From positions 319,143-348,940 of the forward strand of contig NW_019775466.1 of the NCBI RefSeq assembly GCF_001039355.2: DNA of 29,798 nt, read 5' to 3'. Shown here in pieces: positions 17,253 through 26,868 of the stretch. How positions within the stretch are numbered: position 1 is the first letter of the stretch; the number at the start of each line of letters is the position of its first letter. This stretch comes from Lingula anatina (Eukaryota; Brachiopoda; Lingulata; Lingulida; Lingulidae). A program made the translations under genes and the position numbers. Under the pieces are notes generated by a model. The model saw only the letters and a list, made by a program, of their open reading frames with translations, ran no database searches and was not told the DNA's origin.

Positions 17253-20200
17253 CTAAAGAAAAAAAAGGGGCCACAAATTAAAATTGGAATCGATACAGAA
17301 TCGAGACTTAAAACCTATTATTTTTTCATAAGATAATTTGAGCAAATAAAAACGCTTTGGTGATAAATTATGTATATTTTGGAAAACTGACATCTATCAC
17401 CTTGATGAGTTGAAGTGAAAATGCTCATTTTGTACAAGTACTAATTATTTCATAAGGGAAAAAATTATTGAAAAACTTACATTATCGACAGCCTTGGGAT
17501 CTGGAATCATTCTTTTCTGTTTTGGATCTTGATAATCACTATAGTAGGTAGGGTTGGTCAGTTCATTACCTGTAAAGAGATTTAAGGGTTTTCTTACAGA
17601 GTGATTGGGAATGAGCCATTTCCGCTTTAAAGTAAAACATGGATGACACATCCTTGATTATAAAAAAAAGCCAGTTTCAATGATTATGAGTCAATTGCCC
17701 CAGTCATGTGCCCCTGTCATAATATTTTTGTAGAATTTTCAGATTTGGAATATATTTTTTCAACTTACCATAATAATTTACAGGTATTGCACTTTGAGTA
17801 TGGAAGTTGGACCTGTTGTATGAGTATGGGACGTTCTTAGGTGAGAATTCATCACCCATGGTTGTGTCATAAAACCCACTGTTCATCCTGGGTTCTCCAA
17901 ACCACACATTGCTCTCAGTCCTTTTGTTAGCACCTGAGACAACTGGGTTAGAAAACCCATATGGGTACTGGAGCAAAAAAAAATGTTTATTTATTTCATG
18001 TATGCACCAAATTGTAAATATGACTTGTTTGAAGAGCATAAAAAATTAATTTTCAGTATTATAGTACATTGGCATGTCTAGTGTACCACATACAACTTAT
18101 AGGGAATTGTTTTACAAAAAGAACAAAAGCAAAATTAATCTCTATATTTCAGATTATCTGAGTTATGAAAAATAGTACCTGTCCATGGTAGTATCTGCTA
18201 GTTGTCATATTAATCCTGTCTGCTATACGCCCAGGATTAGTGTCGCCCTCAGGAAGGTCACTTTGATTACGATGGCGGTCTGGCTTGAAACGGTCCACTA
18301 AAAATAAATAATTTTTACAAACCCCATCATCAAAGAGAATGGGTAACAGAAGAATGCAACACAGTTACACAGAAAATATCTGCATAACAAGTATGTTACT
18401 GGATAAAAGTAACAGTGTGGATTAAGATAAGTGTTTTTTTTAAGGGATAATAACTCTTCGTATGAGATCTATATTTCACAATAAAAACATAATGAATAAC
18501 TCATACAAAAATAATATTCTGTTTTACCACAAAAACGGCAGTTATAGCTATTATTCTGATATCTGAGCTTGTCTTTAGACCACGTGACCTCCATTGATGG
18601 CTACACTCTGTTACAATCTCTTAAGAGATTTTAACAAAAAACCAAACTTTTTAGAAAAAAAAAACGGGGACTAACTTTGAATGTAAAAATGGATTCATTA
18701 ACCATTGGCAAGTATGGGAAAATTGTTGTTTACTCCAGGAAAATTCATTTTTTGGCCAAAACAGAGTTATTATCCCTTTAACTTTTCATGCCTAGTGCCT
18801 TGGAAAAATACTGTTGTGCAGTCCAAAACAAAACTTGAGAAATGGGGCATATGACAGAAAAAGATAACTGGGAAACAAACTAAGAAAGATGTTACTTTAA
18901 ATGCACCCAATCATAAATGACTGTCACTCCTTTGTATAAGTGGTGGGTCACTTTTCATTGTTTCACCTGTGCACACCTAATTACTTTCTTTGCACTATAT
19001 ATTGCACACATCTGGAGCATTATGCCTATTTATTAAATCAAATTTTCATTACTGGTATATATTCTACATTTCCTAACCCCTAATCAAAAATGCTGCTTAC
19101 TACTCATTGGTTTCACTTTGTAAGAGTCCTCCTGAGTACTCTGATACGTATCCCAAGTTTTGTGCCCATCATCCAGTCGAAAGTGTGTGTGCTGAAGCAT
19201 CTCTTGTACAGCCTGTTTACTGTATGGCTGCCTTTCACCATTCTGTGTTGGATAGGATTGCTGCATTGTGGACTGGTAGGTGGCTTCCTTTTCTTGGTCA
19301 CCTTGTGGTATATTAGTACCCACAGGCTAAAAGAAATCAAACTTGTCATCATTATTTCACAAACAAGTTCAAAAGATATCCTTTATTCTGACAGAGTTTA
19401 GTGCATATTTTAATAGTCACTCCACCATACTTGTCTGGATTGATGTGCACTTCATTTACTTTTCATTTCAATTTTTTACTCTAACATACTTATTAAAGAT
19501 ACATGACTTTTTTTGTAAAAGAATTTTAAGCACATCCAAATCTTATGTGTATATAAGGTACTCACTGCTGGATATGCAGGAAGTTTCGGTAAAAAAGTTC
19601 CAGTGAAAACATCTCCATGTGTTGGTCTGTAGTGATGCAGTCTGTTATCTCCAAGAATTGTAGCTGGACCCCCTTTCAACAAAATCAAAAATATGTTACA
19701 AAAAGAAAAGGAAGCATGTCAATAACATAAGAGTTGGTTAATTACAGAACAATTTTTCTTTTGTGGCATTTTATGGAACTTTGCTTATTAACAAAAGACA
19801 TGCTCTTTCAATATGACAAATCTCTATTTCTTACCTATATGTTGAGAAGGAGCCTTTTCTATTTGAAATTTCCTGGTGTCATGACCCCTGTATCTATCTC
19901 TGTAATCTGACATTGGTTGGGGTGCTTTTTCTATATCCCCCTGAGGTACATTGCTCTTCATAGGGTTTTGTGCTGGTTTGGCCATAGAAAAAGAAGAACC
20001 TTGCCTTGGTGGATAATACAAATTATTAGTTGTGTGGAATGCTTCGAATTTTGATAAATCCCTGTCCATCTTGAAATTGGTCCTTTGCAATGTTTCCTGT
20101 GCATTTTCCAACTTTGGTTTGGTCATAGATGTGTATTGGTATGATTTAACAGTCTCGGAAGCTTTTTCATTGAAGAATCTGGCATCTTGATGCATCAGCC

Positions 20201-20396
20201 CAGCAGGAGCTGGGGGAATAGCAGCGCCTGGTTTTGATGTTGTATTATGGGGAATATAATCTTTCCTGAAAGTTGTCTGCATGGAAGGAAGAATTGCTGC
20301 TGGATCTTGTGAAATAGAGAAATGTGATGAAGCTAAAAACTCTGCTCCAGATTTCTGAGTGGTCACCATATTTTTAACTGAGGCCACTCCTGCCAT
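17094..20396 (-). CDS. SAXO5/TEX45 (C19orf45)-like protein, spliced gene, 7 coding exons
   Basis: Joined minus-strand exons 20396-19835, 19672-19566, 19326-19101, 18297-18179, 17967-17769, 17569-17481 and 17252-17094 give 1461 nt and 486 residues, with GT-AG junctions and matching phases. No membrane segment or signal peptide is seen. The protein is hydrophilic and rich in Ser, Thr, Pro, Tyr and Gln, with a spaced motif [S/T]-N/D-[hydrophobic]-P-x-G-D at 148-154 (SNVPQGD), 227-233 (TNIPQGD), 311-317 (SDLPEGD) and a variant SSVPLGT at 477-483. Near the N-terminus FLASSHFSISQDP resembles the FLxASHFxLGxD start of TEX45/C19orf45, and RDFITTH recalls its TTTH repeats. Human TEX45 is about 500 residues, a similar length. 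The human protein is now named SAXO5, stabiliser of axonemal microtubules, and is testis/cilium associated. Orthology is by recalled pattern, not a search. Confidence 0.78.
17481..17569 (-). CDS. SAXO5-like exon 6
   Basis: Acceptor TCTCTTTACAG, donor GTAAGT. It encodes NELTNPTYYSDYQDPKQKRM, then IPDPKAVDN. It is entered after one base of a glycine codon supplied by exon 5. Confidence 0.8.
17769..17967 (-). CDS. SAXO5-like exon 5
   Basis: Acceptor TTTTGCTCCAG, donor GTAAGT. It encodes YPYGFSNPVV, then SNVWFGEPRMNSGFYDTTMG, then the segment through NYY. It ends in phase 1. The SNVWFGE block is a divergent form of the spaced S-N-hydrophobic motif, followed by a TT segment as in the other units. 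Confidence 0.82.
18179..18297 (-). CDS. SAXO5-like exon 4
   Basis: Acceptor TTATTTTTAG, donor GTACTA, which is weaker than the others. It encodes DRFKPDRHRNQSDLPEGDTN, then PGRIADRINM and TTSRYYHGQ. The SDLPEGD unit followed by TTS fits the repeated pattern of the protein. Confidence 0.8.
19101..19326 (-). CDS. SAXO5-like exon 3
   Basis: Acceptor GATTTCTTTTAG, donor GTAAGC. An alternative GT three bases upstream would drop one serine. It encodes PVGTNIPQGDQEKEATYQST, then MLQHTHFRLDDG and ending KVKPM. HFRLDD is a repeat of the HFxLxxD motif seen at the N-terminus. Open frames on the opposite strand over the same bases are shadows. Confidence 0.82.
19566..19672 (-). CDS. SAXO5-like exon 2 (coding)
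   Basis: The acceptor is TGTTGAAAG, with a poor pyrimidine tract next to the AG, and the donor is GTGAGT. In phase with exon 1 it encodes GPATILGDNRLHHYRPTHGD, then VFTGTFLPKLPAYPA. The LGDNR...Y segment resembles the GGPxTLxxDN segment of TEX45. Confidence 0.78.
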
Positions 20397-20436
20397 GGTT
20401 GGTGGATTTCTTGTACTTTTTCCAATGCACAATATA
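19835..20436 (-). CDS. SAXO5-like first coding exon (start codon at 20396)
   Basis: The exon begins after the acceptor ACGTTTCAG (20437 side), and the first in-frame ATG inside it is at 20396, giving MAGVASVKNM. Codons open further upstream to 20453 are intron. It holds 187 codons, including FLASSHFSISQDP (20-32), SETVKSYQYTS (80-90), RTNFKMDRD (105-113) and SNVPQGD (148-154). The donor is GTAAGA. Confidence 0.82.
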
Positions 20437-20727
20437 CTGAAACGTATCATCACATGACAATTATAAATAAATTATATGCAATTTACTGTAATTACCTAAA
20501 CTACACAATTATGATTGATAAAATGTTTCTAACAAATCGTCTTGGTTTAAGATCTGATTAATGTTTGTTATGTTCTCCTTTTTCTCAAAACATTAGTCTT
20601 GAGTTTACATTTTTAAAAACGTGTTAAAATTACAAATGTACATGCTACAGTACTCCTTAAACCACAAAGTTGAAACAAAATAATAATTACTGCTCTGATA
20701 AGCATTTGTTGTGCCAAATTTACTCAC

Positions 20728-21028
20728 CAAAGATACCTAATCAAGGAGGATTAGTAACACGTTCACTTTATCTGCGTACTGCTACCTGCTAATGCTACCG
20801 ACAGTTCAATACTCTCGGATTAGTCAACACACTAGCGTATTTGTGTATTATAAAGTAGCGTGTCCAATAGCAACCCGTTTCAAACCTCCTGTAAAAGAGA
20901 GTTCTTTTCCTTCTTTTTAAAAAGAAGTACTTAAAGGTACTTCCGGTGTGATGGACTAATTATGCCTTGCTGGCAGGGAATACAATGTTGAAAACTGGCA
21001 AAAATATCAATTAAATTTAACGTTCGAA
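20728..21028. promoter_or_regulatory. Shared divergent promoter of the SAXO5-like gene and USE1
   Basis: A minus-strand donor GTGAGTA just left of 20728 suggests a non-coding first exon of the SAXO5-like gene ending there. USE1 starts at 21029, so the two transcription starts must lie within about 300 bp. In between are GTCCAATAGCAACCC (about 20859-20873), which combines a CCAAT box with a GTTGCTA RFX-type half-site on the minus strand, GTCAACAC (Fox-type), and TTATAAAG. RFX and FOXJ1 sites are what a ciliary gene would need, but this is motif reading only. The whole region is repeated at about 22110-22410. Confidence 0.55.
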
Positions 21029-21121
21029 ATGGCATCAAAAGTGGAAACTAACTTCATGCGTCTTCTAAGCCGCTGTGAGACCATGGCAGCAGAGAAGACG
21101 AGAGACTGGAGGCTTGAAAAG
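21029..21121 (+). CDS. USE1: USE1 exon 1, copy A
   Basis: Thirty-one codons ending in RLEK at donor GTAATA, phase 0. The context GAAATGGC at the ATG is favourable. It is identical in sequence to 22411-22503. Confidence 0.93.
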
Positions 21122-21989
21122 GTAATACTGACATGTAAGTGTCACATTAATTTAAATGTGTCATGTAGTACTGGCAGTACAACATAATAGCTCATAACAG
21201 CAACTAGGGGTGCTTTCCCAGAGATTTAGATCGATCTAAAGATTAAGTTTTAGATCGACCTAACTCCCTGGGGGTTCACGCTAAATTGCAGCATGGACAT
21301 AATAAGAGAAGGACGAGTAACGCGGCATCTTCCTTTGAAGCTATGTGCGTTCGGGTAAACATTCGCCCATTGTCTTAGATAAGCTGTTTTGATAGCTCCA
21401 CGGGAGCCTGAACAACTTATTATCAAGGTAGCGCGCGCTGTGCCTCATTGAAATCCTTTTGTTCTATTGCATGGATAACGCAATTTCTCGCGGTCCCTCG
21501 TGGTTGCTATGACACAGCATTGCCTCCATCTTGTAATTGCTAACACATAGACTTGCGTCAACAAGTGGAAATTTGTTTCGGGTTTTCAGTTTCTTTTTCC
21601 TGTTACCTAATTAAAACGGGCTCTGGCCTTTGTCTATACTTGTTATTGTTTCCAAGATTGTATTGATATATGTCGAACTGATATATAACTGGTTTAAAAG
21701 CATGTTGACTAATAAAGCCAGGTAGGTGCTATCCAAACGTATCTGATAACAAGATAATGCAATGTAGCAAGCCAATTACAGAGGTGAGTTGTGATCAAGA
21801 TCCACTTTTATGACCATTACCCAAGTAGGCCTAAATATATTCACGAAGTTTGCATGTGTACATGTCCACATTTATACTTGAATTAAAAGACCAATGAGGG
21901 TGTTTGTCAATCGTCTCTATGCTGTATAGGGACTCCAATTTAAAGATGAAAAACTATTAATTTTCACTCTCAAAGTGGAGCAGACTGTA

Positions 21990-22029
<40 letters not shown>

Positions 22030-25000
22030 TTCAGAGCAGTGTTAATNAAAGTTGAAACAAAATAATAATTACTGCTCTGATAAGCATTTGTTATGCCAAA
22101 TTTACTCACCAAAGATACCTAATCAAGGAGGATTAGTAACACGTTCACTTTATCTGCGTACTGCTACCTGCTAATGCTACCGACAGTTCAATACTCTCGG
22201 ATTAGTCAACACACTAGCGTATTTGTGTATAATAAAGTAGCGTGTCCAATAGCAACCCGTTTCAAACCTCCTGTAAAAGAGAGTTCTTTTCCTTCTTTTT
22301 AAAAAGAAGTACTTAAAGGTACTTCCGGTGTGATGGACTAATTATGCCTTGCTGGCAGGGAATACAATGTTGAAAACTGGCAAAAATATCAATTAAATTT
22401 AACGTTCGAAATGGCATCAAAAGTGGAAACTAACTTCATGCGTCTTCTAAGCCGCTGTGAGACCATGGCAGCAGAGAAGACGAGAGACTGGAGGCTTGAA
22501 AAGGTAATACTGACATGTAAGTGTCACATTAATTTAAATGTGTCCAGTAGTACTGGCAGTACAACAATATCGACCTAACTCCCTGGGGGTTCACGCTAAA
22601 TTGCAGCATGGACATAATAAGAGAAGGACGAGTAACGCGGCATCTTCCTTTGAAGCTATGTGCGTTCGGGTAAACATTCGCCCATTGTCTTAGATAAGCT
22701 GTTTTGATAGCTCCACGGGAGCCTGAACAACTTATTATCAAGGTAGCGCGCGCTGTGCCTCATTGAAATCCTTTTGTTCTATTGCATGGATAACGCAATT
22801 TCTCGCGGTCCCTCGTGGTTGCTATGACACAGCATTGCCTCCATCTTGTAATTGCTAGCACATAGACTTGCGTCAACAAGTGGAAATTTGTTTCGGGTTT
22901 TCAGTTTCTTTTTCCTGTTACCTAATTAAAATGGGCTCTGGCCTTTGTCTATACTTGTTATCGTTTCCAAGATTGTATTGATATATGTCGAACTGATATA
23001 TAACTGGTTTAAAAGCATGTTGACTAATAAAGCCAGGTAGGTGCTATCCAAACGTATCTGATAACAAGATAATGCAATGTAGCAAGCCAATTACAGAGGT
23101 GAGTTGTGATCAAGATCCACTTTTATGACCATTACCCAAGTAGGCCTAAATATATTCACGAAGTTTGCATGTGTACATGTCCACATTTATACTTGAATTA
23201 AAAGACCAATGAGGGTGTTTGTCAATCGTCTCTATGCTGTATAGGGACTCCAATTTAAAGATGAAAAACTATTAATTTTCACTCTCAAAGTGGAGCAGAC
23301 TGTAGAATATATATATACTTCAGAGCAGTGTTAATGTCAACTTTGATAAAAGAATATTAAAAGGCCCACAAGTGCGTTTTTGTGCGTAACGAATGCGTGT
23401 GTGGTGCCATATTGCAACGAGAGCCCATATTGAAAGTTAAAAAAATAATAATTATCATTCTCAGACTGGAGCAGACCGTAGCCGGTAATGTGTAAATATA
23501 TATATACTTCAGAGCAGTATTAATGTCAACTTTGATAAAAAAATATTAAAAGACCCACAGGTGCGTTTTTGTGGGTCACGAATGCGTGTGTGGTGCCCTA
23601 TTGCAACGAGAGCCCATATTGAATGTTAAAAATATTAATTATCATTACATAATTCGGGCTCACTTAAGCAAGTAACATAAACCTATTCATATAGCACACA
23701 TCAGTGTAAATGCCACCTTTATCTAACTCGTACGTAAAAAATACCAGACCTAAAACGATGTCAGCGAGTTGAATAAATCGGAGAGGAATTGCGTCATTTT
23801 AATTCAAGACACGATTGAAGGTTTCATTATTGCCGCGTCTCAGGCTAATTTCTCACATAGAGAGAAAAGTTTGACACTAAAAATATTTTCCAATCGGATC
23901 ATAGTTGAAAACAAGTATACTACACTACAATTGTACAATTTTGAATGCTCATTTTACGACAACAAACAAGATTGCCTTTACCACATAGGGCATTTTGAAT
24001 TCCTCCATGAATAAACATATCAAATTCTCACATAGTTTCCAAATTGACAGAACAAATTGTACTTATACTTCATCTCTATAATTTTATTGTCTCATCCACC
24101 CGAAAGATTGACTCACGTTATCGCGAACTACCTGCCCAAATGACACAAAAAGTCATCGACAACTGCGATATGCTCGCTACCTGTACGGGAGGTCGCGTGA
24201 TCCGAACGCACATGGTTTCGCGAAGAGCTCACATTAAGACGATTATCCTTTGATCTTGCTCCGCGTTACTCGTCCTTCTCTTATTATGTCCATGATTGCA
24301 GTCAGCCGTGCGGTCACCGTAGTTAATTACCCCCCTTACAGCTTTTAGTAGGCGGGACAGACGCTTAAGCCGGCCAAGCTGACAGTAATCTAGTGAGACT
24401 CCCCACAGGGATAGATCGATCTAAAAATCTATGGAAATGGGGTGTAGGTGACGAGATGTCGACTTCTTGTGTTTACTGAAGAGCTTCCACATGCATTTTG
24501 CATGCACTCTATAGCTCTGATTTTTAGAAAAAATTGAAATAAGACCTTTAAGTGGACATTATAGGTAACAGCTATTTTTGTGTACTCAGTATATTGCTCC
24601 CACTTAATCTGCTTTGACTTTTACACTTAAAATGAATGTGTGATGAGTAGATGTTAATGCTTGAAATAAAAAATTAACCACCCTCCCAAAGTCATCAAAA
24701 TAAAATTTGACTTTTCAGTATATTGATGCACTGCAGAACCAGTTGGGAGAACTGAGGAGATCCCCCAGGTATGGCATGTTGCATCTAAATACTGGGGTAG
24801 TGCTAACACTCGCCAATTAAGCCAAGTGCTAAAACTGACTTAAACTGGCTAAACAAAATAGGGATGATTTGATTTGTTTTAGTCAAATTTAAAGCATATG
24901 GAGGAAAAAGTGATGAAAAAGAAGTGATTTGGCTAAGCGAAAAAAAATTGCTAGCACTACCCCAGAAATAGATATTATTATTCCAGTGTGAGCTGAAAAA

Positions 25001-26330
25001 AGTTTAGAATTTTTTCCAATTAGAGTACACCATAATTATTCCTACAAAGAGCAGGATTGCAAGTGCTTCATTATTATTTTGCAATGAATACAGTAAGGTG
25101 AGTCTTTCATTAATTCATTCATCACTTTGCTTTTGTCACATTTAGATTTCTCCTCCATATTATTGTGATGTAAAATTGTCTTTTCAGTGGCTTACAACCA
25201 AAAGAACTGTTAAATTATTCTTGTTTTATAATCTTATTCAGTAAACCTAACCAAGAGGTGCTTGCAAATTACAACAGAAAGGTTGAGTTTCTTCGTGGCT
25301 TACTTGAAGCAGAAACAATGGTGAGATTATTTACACAGTAGCTTACGTACTTATGCTGACTTTAGGAATAAAGCTTCTATGAAACATAATTTTTGTTTAA
25401 TGAATGATAAAAAGATCATGTTAAGGTTTTTGAAATACCACATTTTACTTTATGCTAGCACCTTTCAATAAAATATGCGATTTATTGTCCCTTTATTTTT
25501 AGTTAACTTCCACGGATAAAGCTGCTGCTACACAGAAATTAAATCCAGGCAGAAACAGTTCTCATAATTGTAGCACTCCACAAACAAAAGAGCTGCATCT
25601 TCAAGCTAAGGCCCGCTATGAAAGTGAAATGAGAGATGAGCTTCTGGGGAAATCAAGTAAAAGTGGTTTCTTTTATTAACTTTACTTATATTTACCAATC
25701 TTGCACTCTCTCTTTTATAAGGAAGTGTTTGAATTAAGCAACAAATCAGATTTGAAATTACTGTTCAACACGCATATTTGTACATGAGCAAATGCCTTTA
25801 TGCAAATGCTGATATATTCTTTGGCACTGTCTACAGGAGGTTTTTTTCAGCTATATTTTAATCATCATACATTAATTTATTACATATTTATGTACATTGA
25901 AGACAACTTGACCAATCTAGCTGATTCAGACTTCTGGAGATTGCCTGAATTCAGCAAAGTTCACTATAGTCAGTAAATATTATTCTTCTGTTCTCCAAGG
26001 TTATCAAAGGGTGATATGTTGATGGGAAACAGAGGGTTTACATTTGCTTTTCGATCTTATCTAAATAAGACTAAAGGTAGAAAAAGGTTGATCTAATATA
26101 GGTAGTCCTATGTACAATTTTAGCATGTTCTAGAATGTCTATGATATTATATAATTCATAAATGCATGATATCATTGTATTTATTATTAAATTCTATTCC
26201 ATTCTTGACAAATTAGGTCAGCAGGATAAGGGTGGTGTGCGTCAGAGAAAAGCAGTTGAAGAGGAGGAGGATGATATTGATGCAGTAATGCAACAACATC
26301 ACAAAATGCAACAAAAGATTGCAGATGAGA
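21029..26330 (+). CDS. USE1: USE1, ER SNARE (p31), 5' five exons, truncated at contig gap
   Basis: Exons 21029-21121 (or its duplicate 22411-22503), 24719-24768, 25242-25320, 25503-25656 and 26217-26330 join in phase into 163 residues. The start MASKVETNFMRLLSRCETMA, then AEKTRDWRLEKYIDAL matches the USE1 N-terminus. SKPNQEVLANYNRKVEFLRG, then LLEAETMLTS and LQAKARYESEMRDELLG are the next conserved blocks. The last exon has an acidic EEEEDDIDAVMQQHHKMQQK segment, the start of the SNARE region. USE1 is a tail-anchored Q-SNARE on the ER that works with SEC20 (BNIP1), syntaxin-18 and SEC22 in Golgi-to-ER fusion. Family members are about 250-260 residues. The remaining SNARE helix and C-terminal membrane anchor are not in the window, because the sequence after the N at 26331 does not continue the frame. 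Confidence 0.94.
21992..22028. repeat. (TA)n microsatellite
   Basis: About eighteen TA units in copy A. The allelic position in copy B (about 23306-23317) has only about six units. Confidence 0.95.
22047..22047. other. Single N: contig join
   Basis: One ambiguous base separates the two nearly identical copies. The sequence left of it breaks off at GCAGTGTTAAT, which continues normally at 23335 in the other copy. This is the pattern left by an unmerged overlap. Confidence 0.85.
22048..23335. repeat. Duplicated segment, copy B
   Basis: Near-identical repeat of 20666-22046, in direct orientation at an initial offset of 1382 bp. Differences include G/A in TTGTTGTGCC, T/A in GTGTATTATAAAG, A/G in GCTAACACATAG, C/T in AAACGGGC, the shorter TA tract and the missing roughly 65 bp. 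This level of difference fits two alleles. Confidence 0.93.
22411..22503 (+). CDS. USE1: USE1 exon 1, copy B (probable haplotype duplicate)
   Basis: The same 31 codons and donor as 21029-21121, in the copy contiguous with the rest of the gene. It is the better choice for a single gene model because no N lies between it and exon 2. Confidence 0.9.
23282..23640 (+). repeat. Two-unit tandem repeat, ~177 bp unit
   Basis: Both units carry GGAGCAGAC, ATATATATACTTCAGAGCAG, AATGTCAACTTTGATAAAA, GAATGCGTGTGTGGTGCC and CAACGAGAGCCCATATTGAA in order. They lie inside the CATGGACATAATAAG element. Confidence 0.88.
24719..24768 (+). CDS. USE1: USE1 exon 2
   Basis: Acceptor ACTTTTCAG, donor GTATGG. It encodes YIDALQNQLGELRRSP and two bases of a serine codon. 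It follows the RLEK end of exon 1 as in other USE1 proteins (RLEKYVxAL). Confidence 0.92.
24792..24965. mobile_element. 174-bp MITE with CTGGGGTAGTGCTARCA ends and AAATA duplication
   Basis: The ends CTGGGGTAGTGCTAACA and TGCTAGCACTACCCCAG are inverted repeats differing at one position. AAATA lies directly outside both ends (24787-24791 and 24966-24970). The interior is AT-rich and non-coding. It lies 23 bp after the exon 2 donor of USE1. Confidence 0.85.
25242..25320 (+). CDS. USE1: USE1 exon 3
   Basis: Acceptor AATCTTATTCAG, donor GTGAGA. It encodes KPNQEVLANYNRKVEFLRGL, then LEAETM after a split serine. It corresponds to the conserved ExxxxYxxKVxFLKGMLxAE block. Confidence 0.93.
25503..25656 (+). 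CDS. USE1: USE1 exon 4
   Basis: Acceptor TTATTTTTAG, donor GTAAAA. It encodes LTSTDKAAATQKLNPGR, a variable Ser/Thr/Asn linker, then LQAKARYESEMRDELLGKS. The last block aligns with LxxxARYxxExRxELLG of USE1. Confidence 0.93.
26217..26330 (+). CDS. USE1: USE1 exon 5, cut by the gap
   Basis: It follows the acceptor TTGACAAATTAG and encodes QQDKGGVRQRKAVEEEEDDI, then DAVMQQHHKMQQKIADE. It stops at the N at 26331 in the middle of a codon, where MxxLARSLK would be expected next. Open codons before 26217 are intron. Confidence 0.88.
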
Positions 26331-26331
26331 N
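26331..26331. other. Single N: contig join that breaks USE1
   Basis: The base after the acidic/glutamine-rich exon is N, and the following sequence does not continue the protein in any frame. The true gap size is unknown. Confidence 0.8.
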
Positions 26332-26868
26332 TATACATATCTTATATTTGATCAAAAGCCTATGAAAATAGATTTTTAAATCTCTAAAACAAAATTACTT
26401 TTAGGTGCAAAAATCGTTTATTTCGACTCACCGCTTAAGTAAAATTTTTTAACGTCCGACACTTCCTTAGCATTGTAGGCTACGGTCACTTTGCAAGAGT
26501 ATGTGGCCAATTTTTTTTACCTCGTAGTTACTTTTTCATAAATTGACGGGGGGCCAACTTACCCCGGGGTCCAACTAGCCCCGGTCTCCCCTATGTCTTT
26601 TTACTTTAAGCAACTACACAAAGCACAAAGCTGAAATGACGCAACAAACGAAACCATTAAATATTGTCACAGAAAAGCAAAGTGTGTATAAAAACGGCCA
26701 ATACATTATCTTAAAAGTGGTTTTTAATACTTCTAATTATTATCTATTTTGACCTGGGATTTAACATATGTATTACTGCGAACATAATTTATTATCGTGA
26801 ATTTATTTATTATTTATCTATTTTCCTCTTGTGGGTAATTATCCTGTGCCTTATTCCCTTATTCTTTC
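26332..26868. other. Post-gap non-coding stretch with a transposon-like end
   Basis: No USE1 coding sequence is found here. At about 26547-26594 a G/C-rich word series (GACGGGGGGCCAACTTACCC, then CGGGGTCCAACTAGCCCCGG, then TCTCCCC) stands out from the AT-rich surroundings. It looks like the end of an interspersed element whose other end was not found. Confidence 0.4.

Larger units (their letters stand above)
20666..22046. repeat. Duplicated segment, copy A (probable haplotype duplicate)
   Basis: Starting at AAAGTTGAAACAAAATAATA it matches 22048-23335 with only scattered single-base differences. Exceptions are a longer (TA)n tract at 21992-22028 and about 65 extra bases at roughly 21185-21255. 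It ends abruptly at the N at 22047. It contains the divergent promoter and USE1 exon 1. Confidence 0.93.
21292..24294. mobile_element. TIR element with CATGGACATAATAAG ends and 7-bp target duplication
   Basis: The left end CATGGACATAATAAGAGAAG is the exact inverse of the right end CTTCTCTTATTATGTCCATG. The match continues through GACGAGTAACGCGG. ATTGCAG stands immediately outside both ends (21285-21291 and 24295-24301). As assembled the element spans 3.0 kb because of the haplotype duplication. Using copy B, whose left end is at 22607, the real length is about 1.69 kb. It contains a tandem repeat (23282-23640) and no recognisable transposase. Open frames at 23769-24014 and 24044-24253 have no known family. 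Confidence 0.8.
21215..24445. mobile_element. Family A element, copy 3, split by a larger TIR element
   Basis: The left part reads CTTTCCCAGAGATTTAGATC, then GACCTAACTCCCTGGGGGTT and CTAAATTGCAG. The right part resumes at 24295 with ATTGCAGTCAGCCGTGCGG, then AGGCGGGACAGACGCTTAAG, and ends near GATAGATCGATCTAAAAATC. Rejoined, these match the 2641-2850 element. In copy B of the duplication about 65 bases of the left part are missing (junction CAACAATATCGACCTAACTC at about 22562). It lies in USE1 intron 1. Confidence 0.75.

Noticed and set aside
19090-19401. Plus-strand open frames opposite the SAXO5-like exon 3
   Set aside because: Shadow frames. The minus-strand reading joins in phase with its neighbours and carries the repeated P-x-G-D motif.
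20666-23335. Genuine tandem gene duplication of USE1
   Set aside because: Only promoter and exon 1 are duplicated, the join is an N, and divergence is at allele level. An assembly duplicate is the simpler explanation.
23769-24253. Two adjacent plus-strand open frames (81 and 69 codons) as a transposon-encoded protein
   Set aside because: No transposase motif and no similarity that I can recognise. They are short and in AT-rich DNA inside a non-autonomous-looking element.
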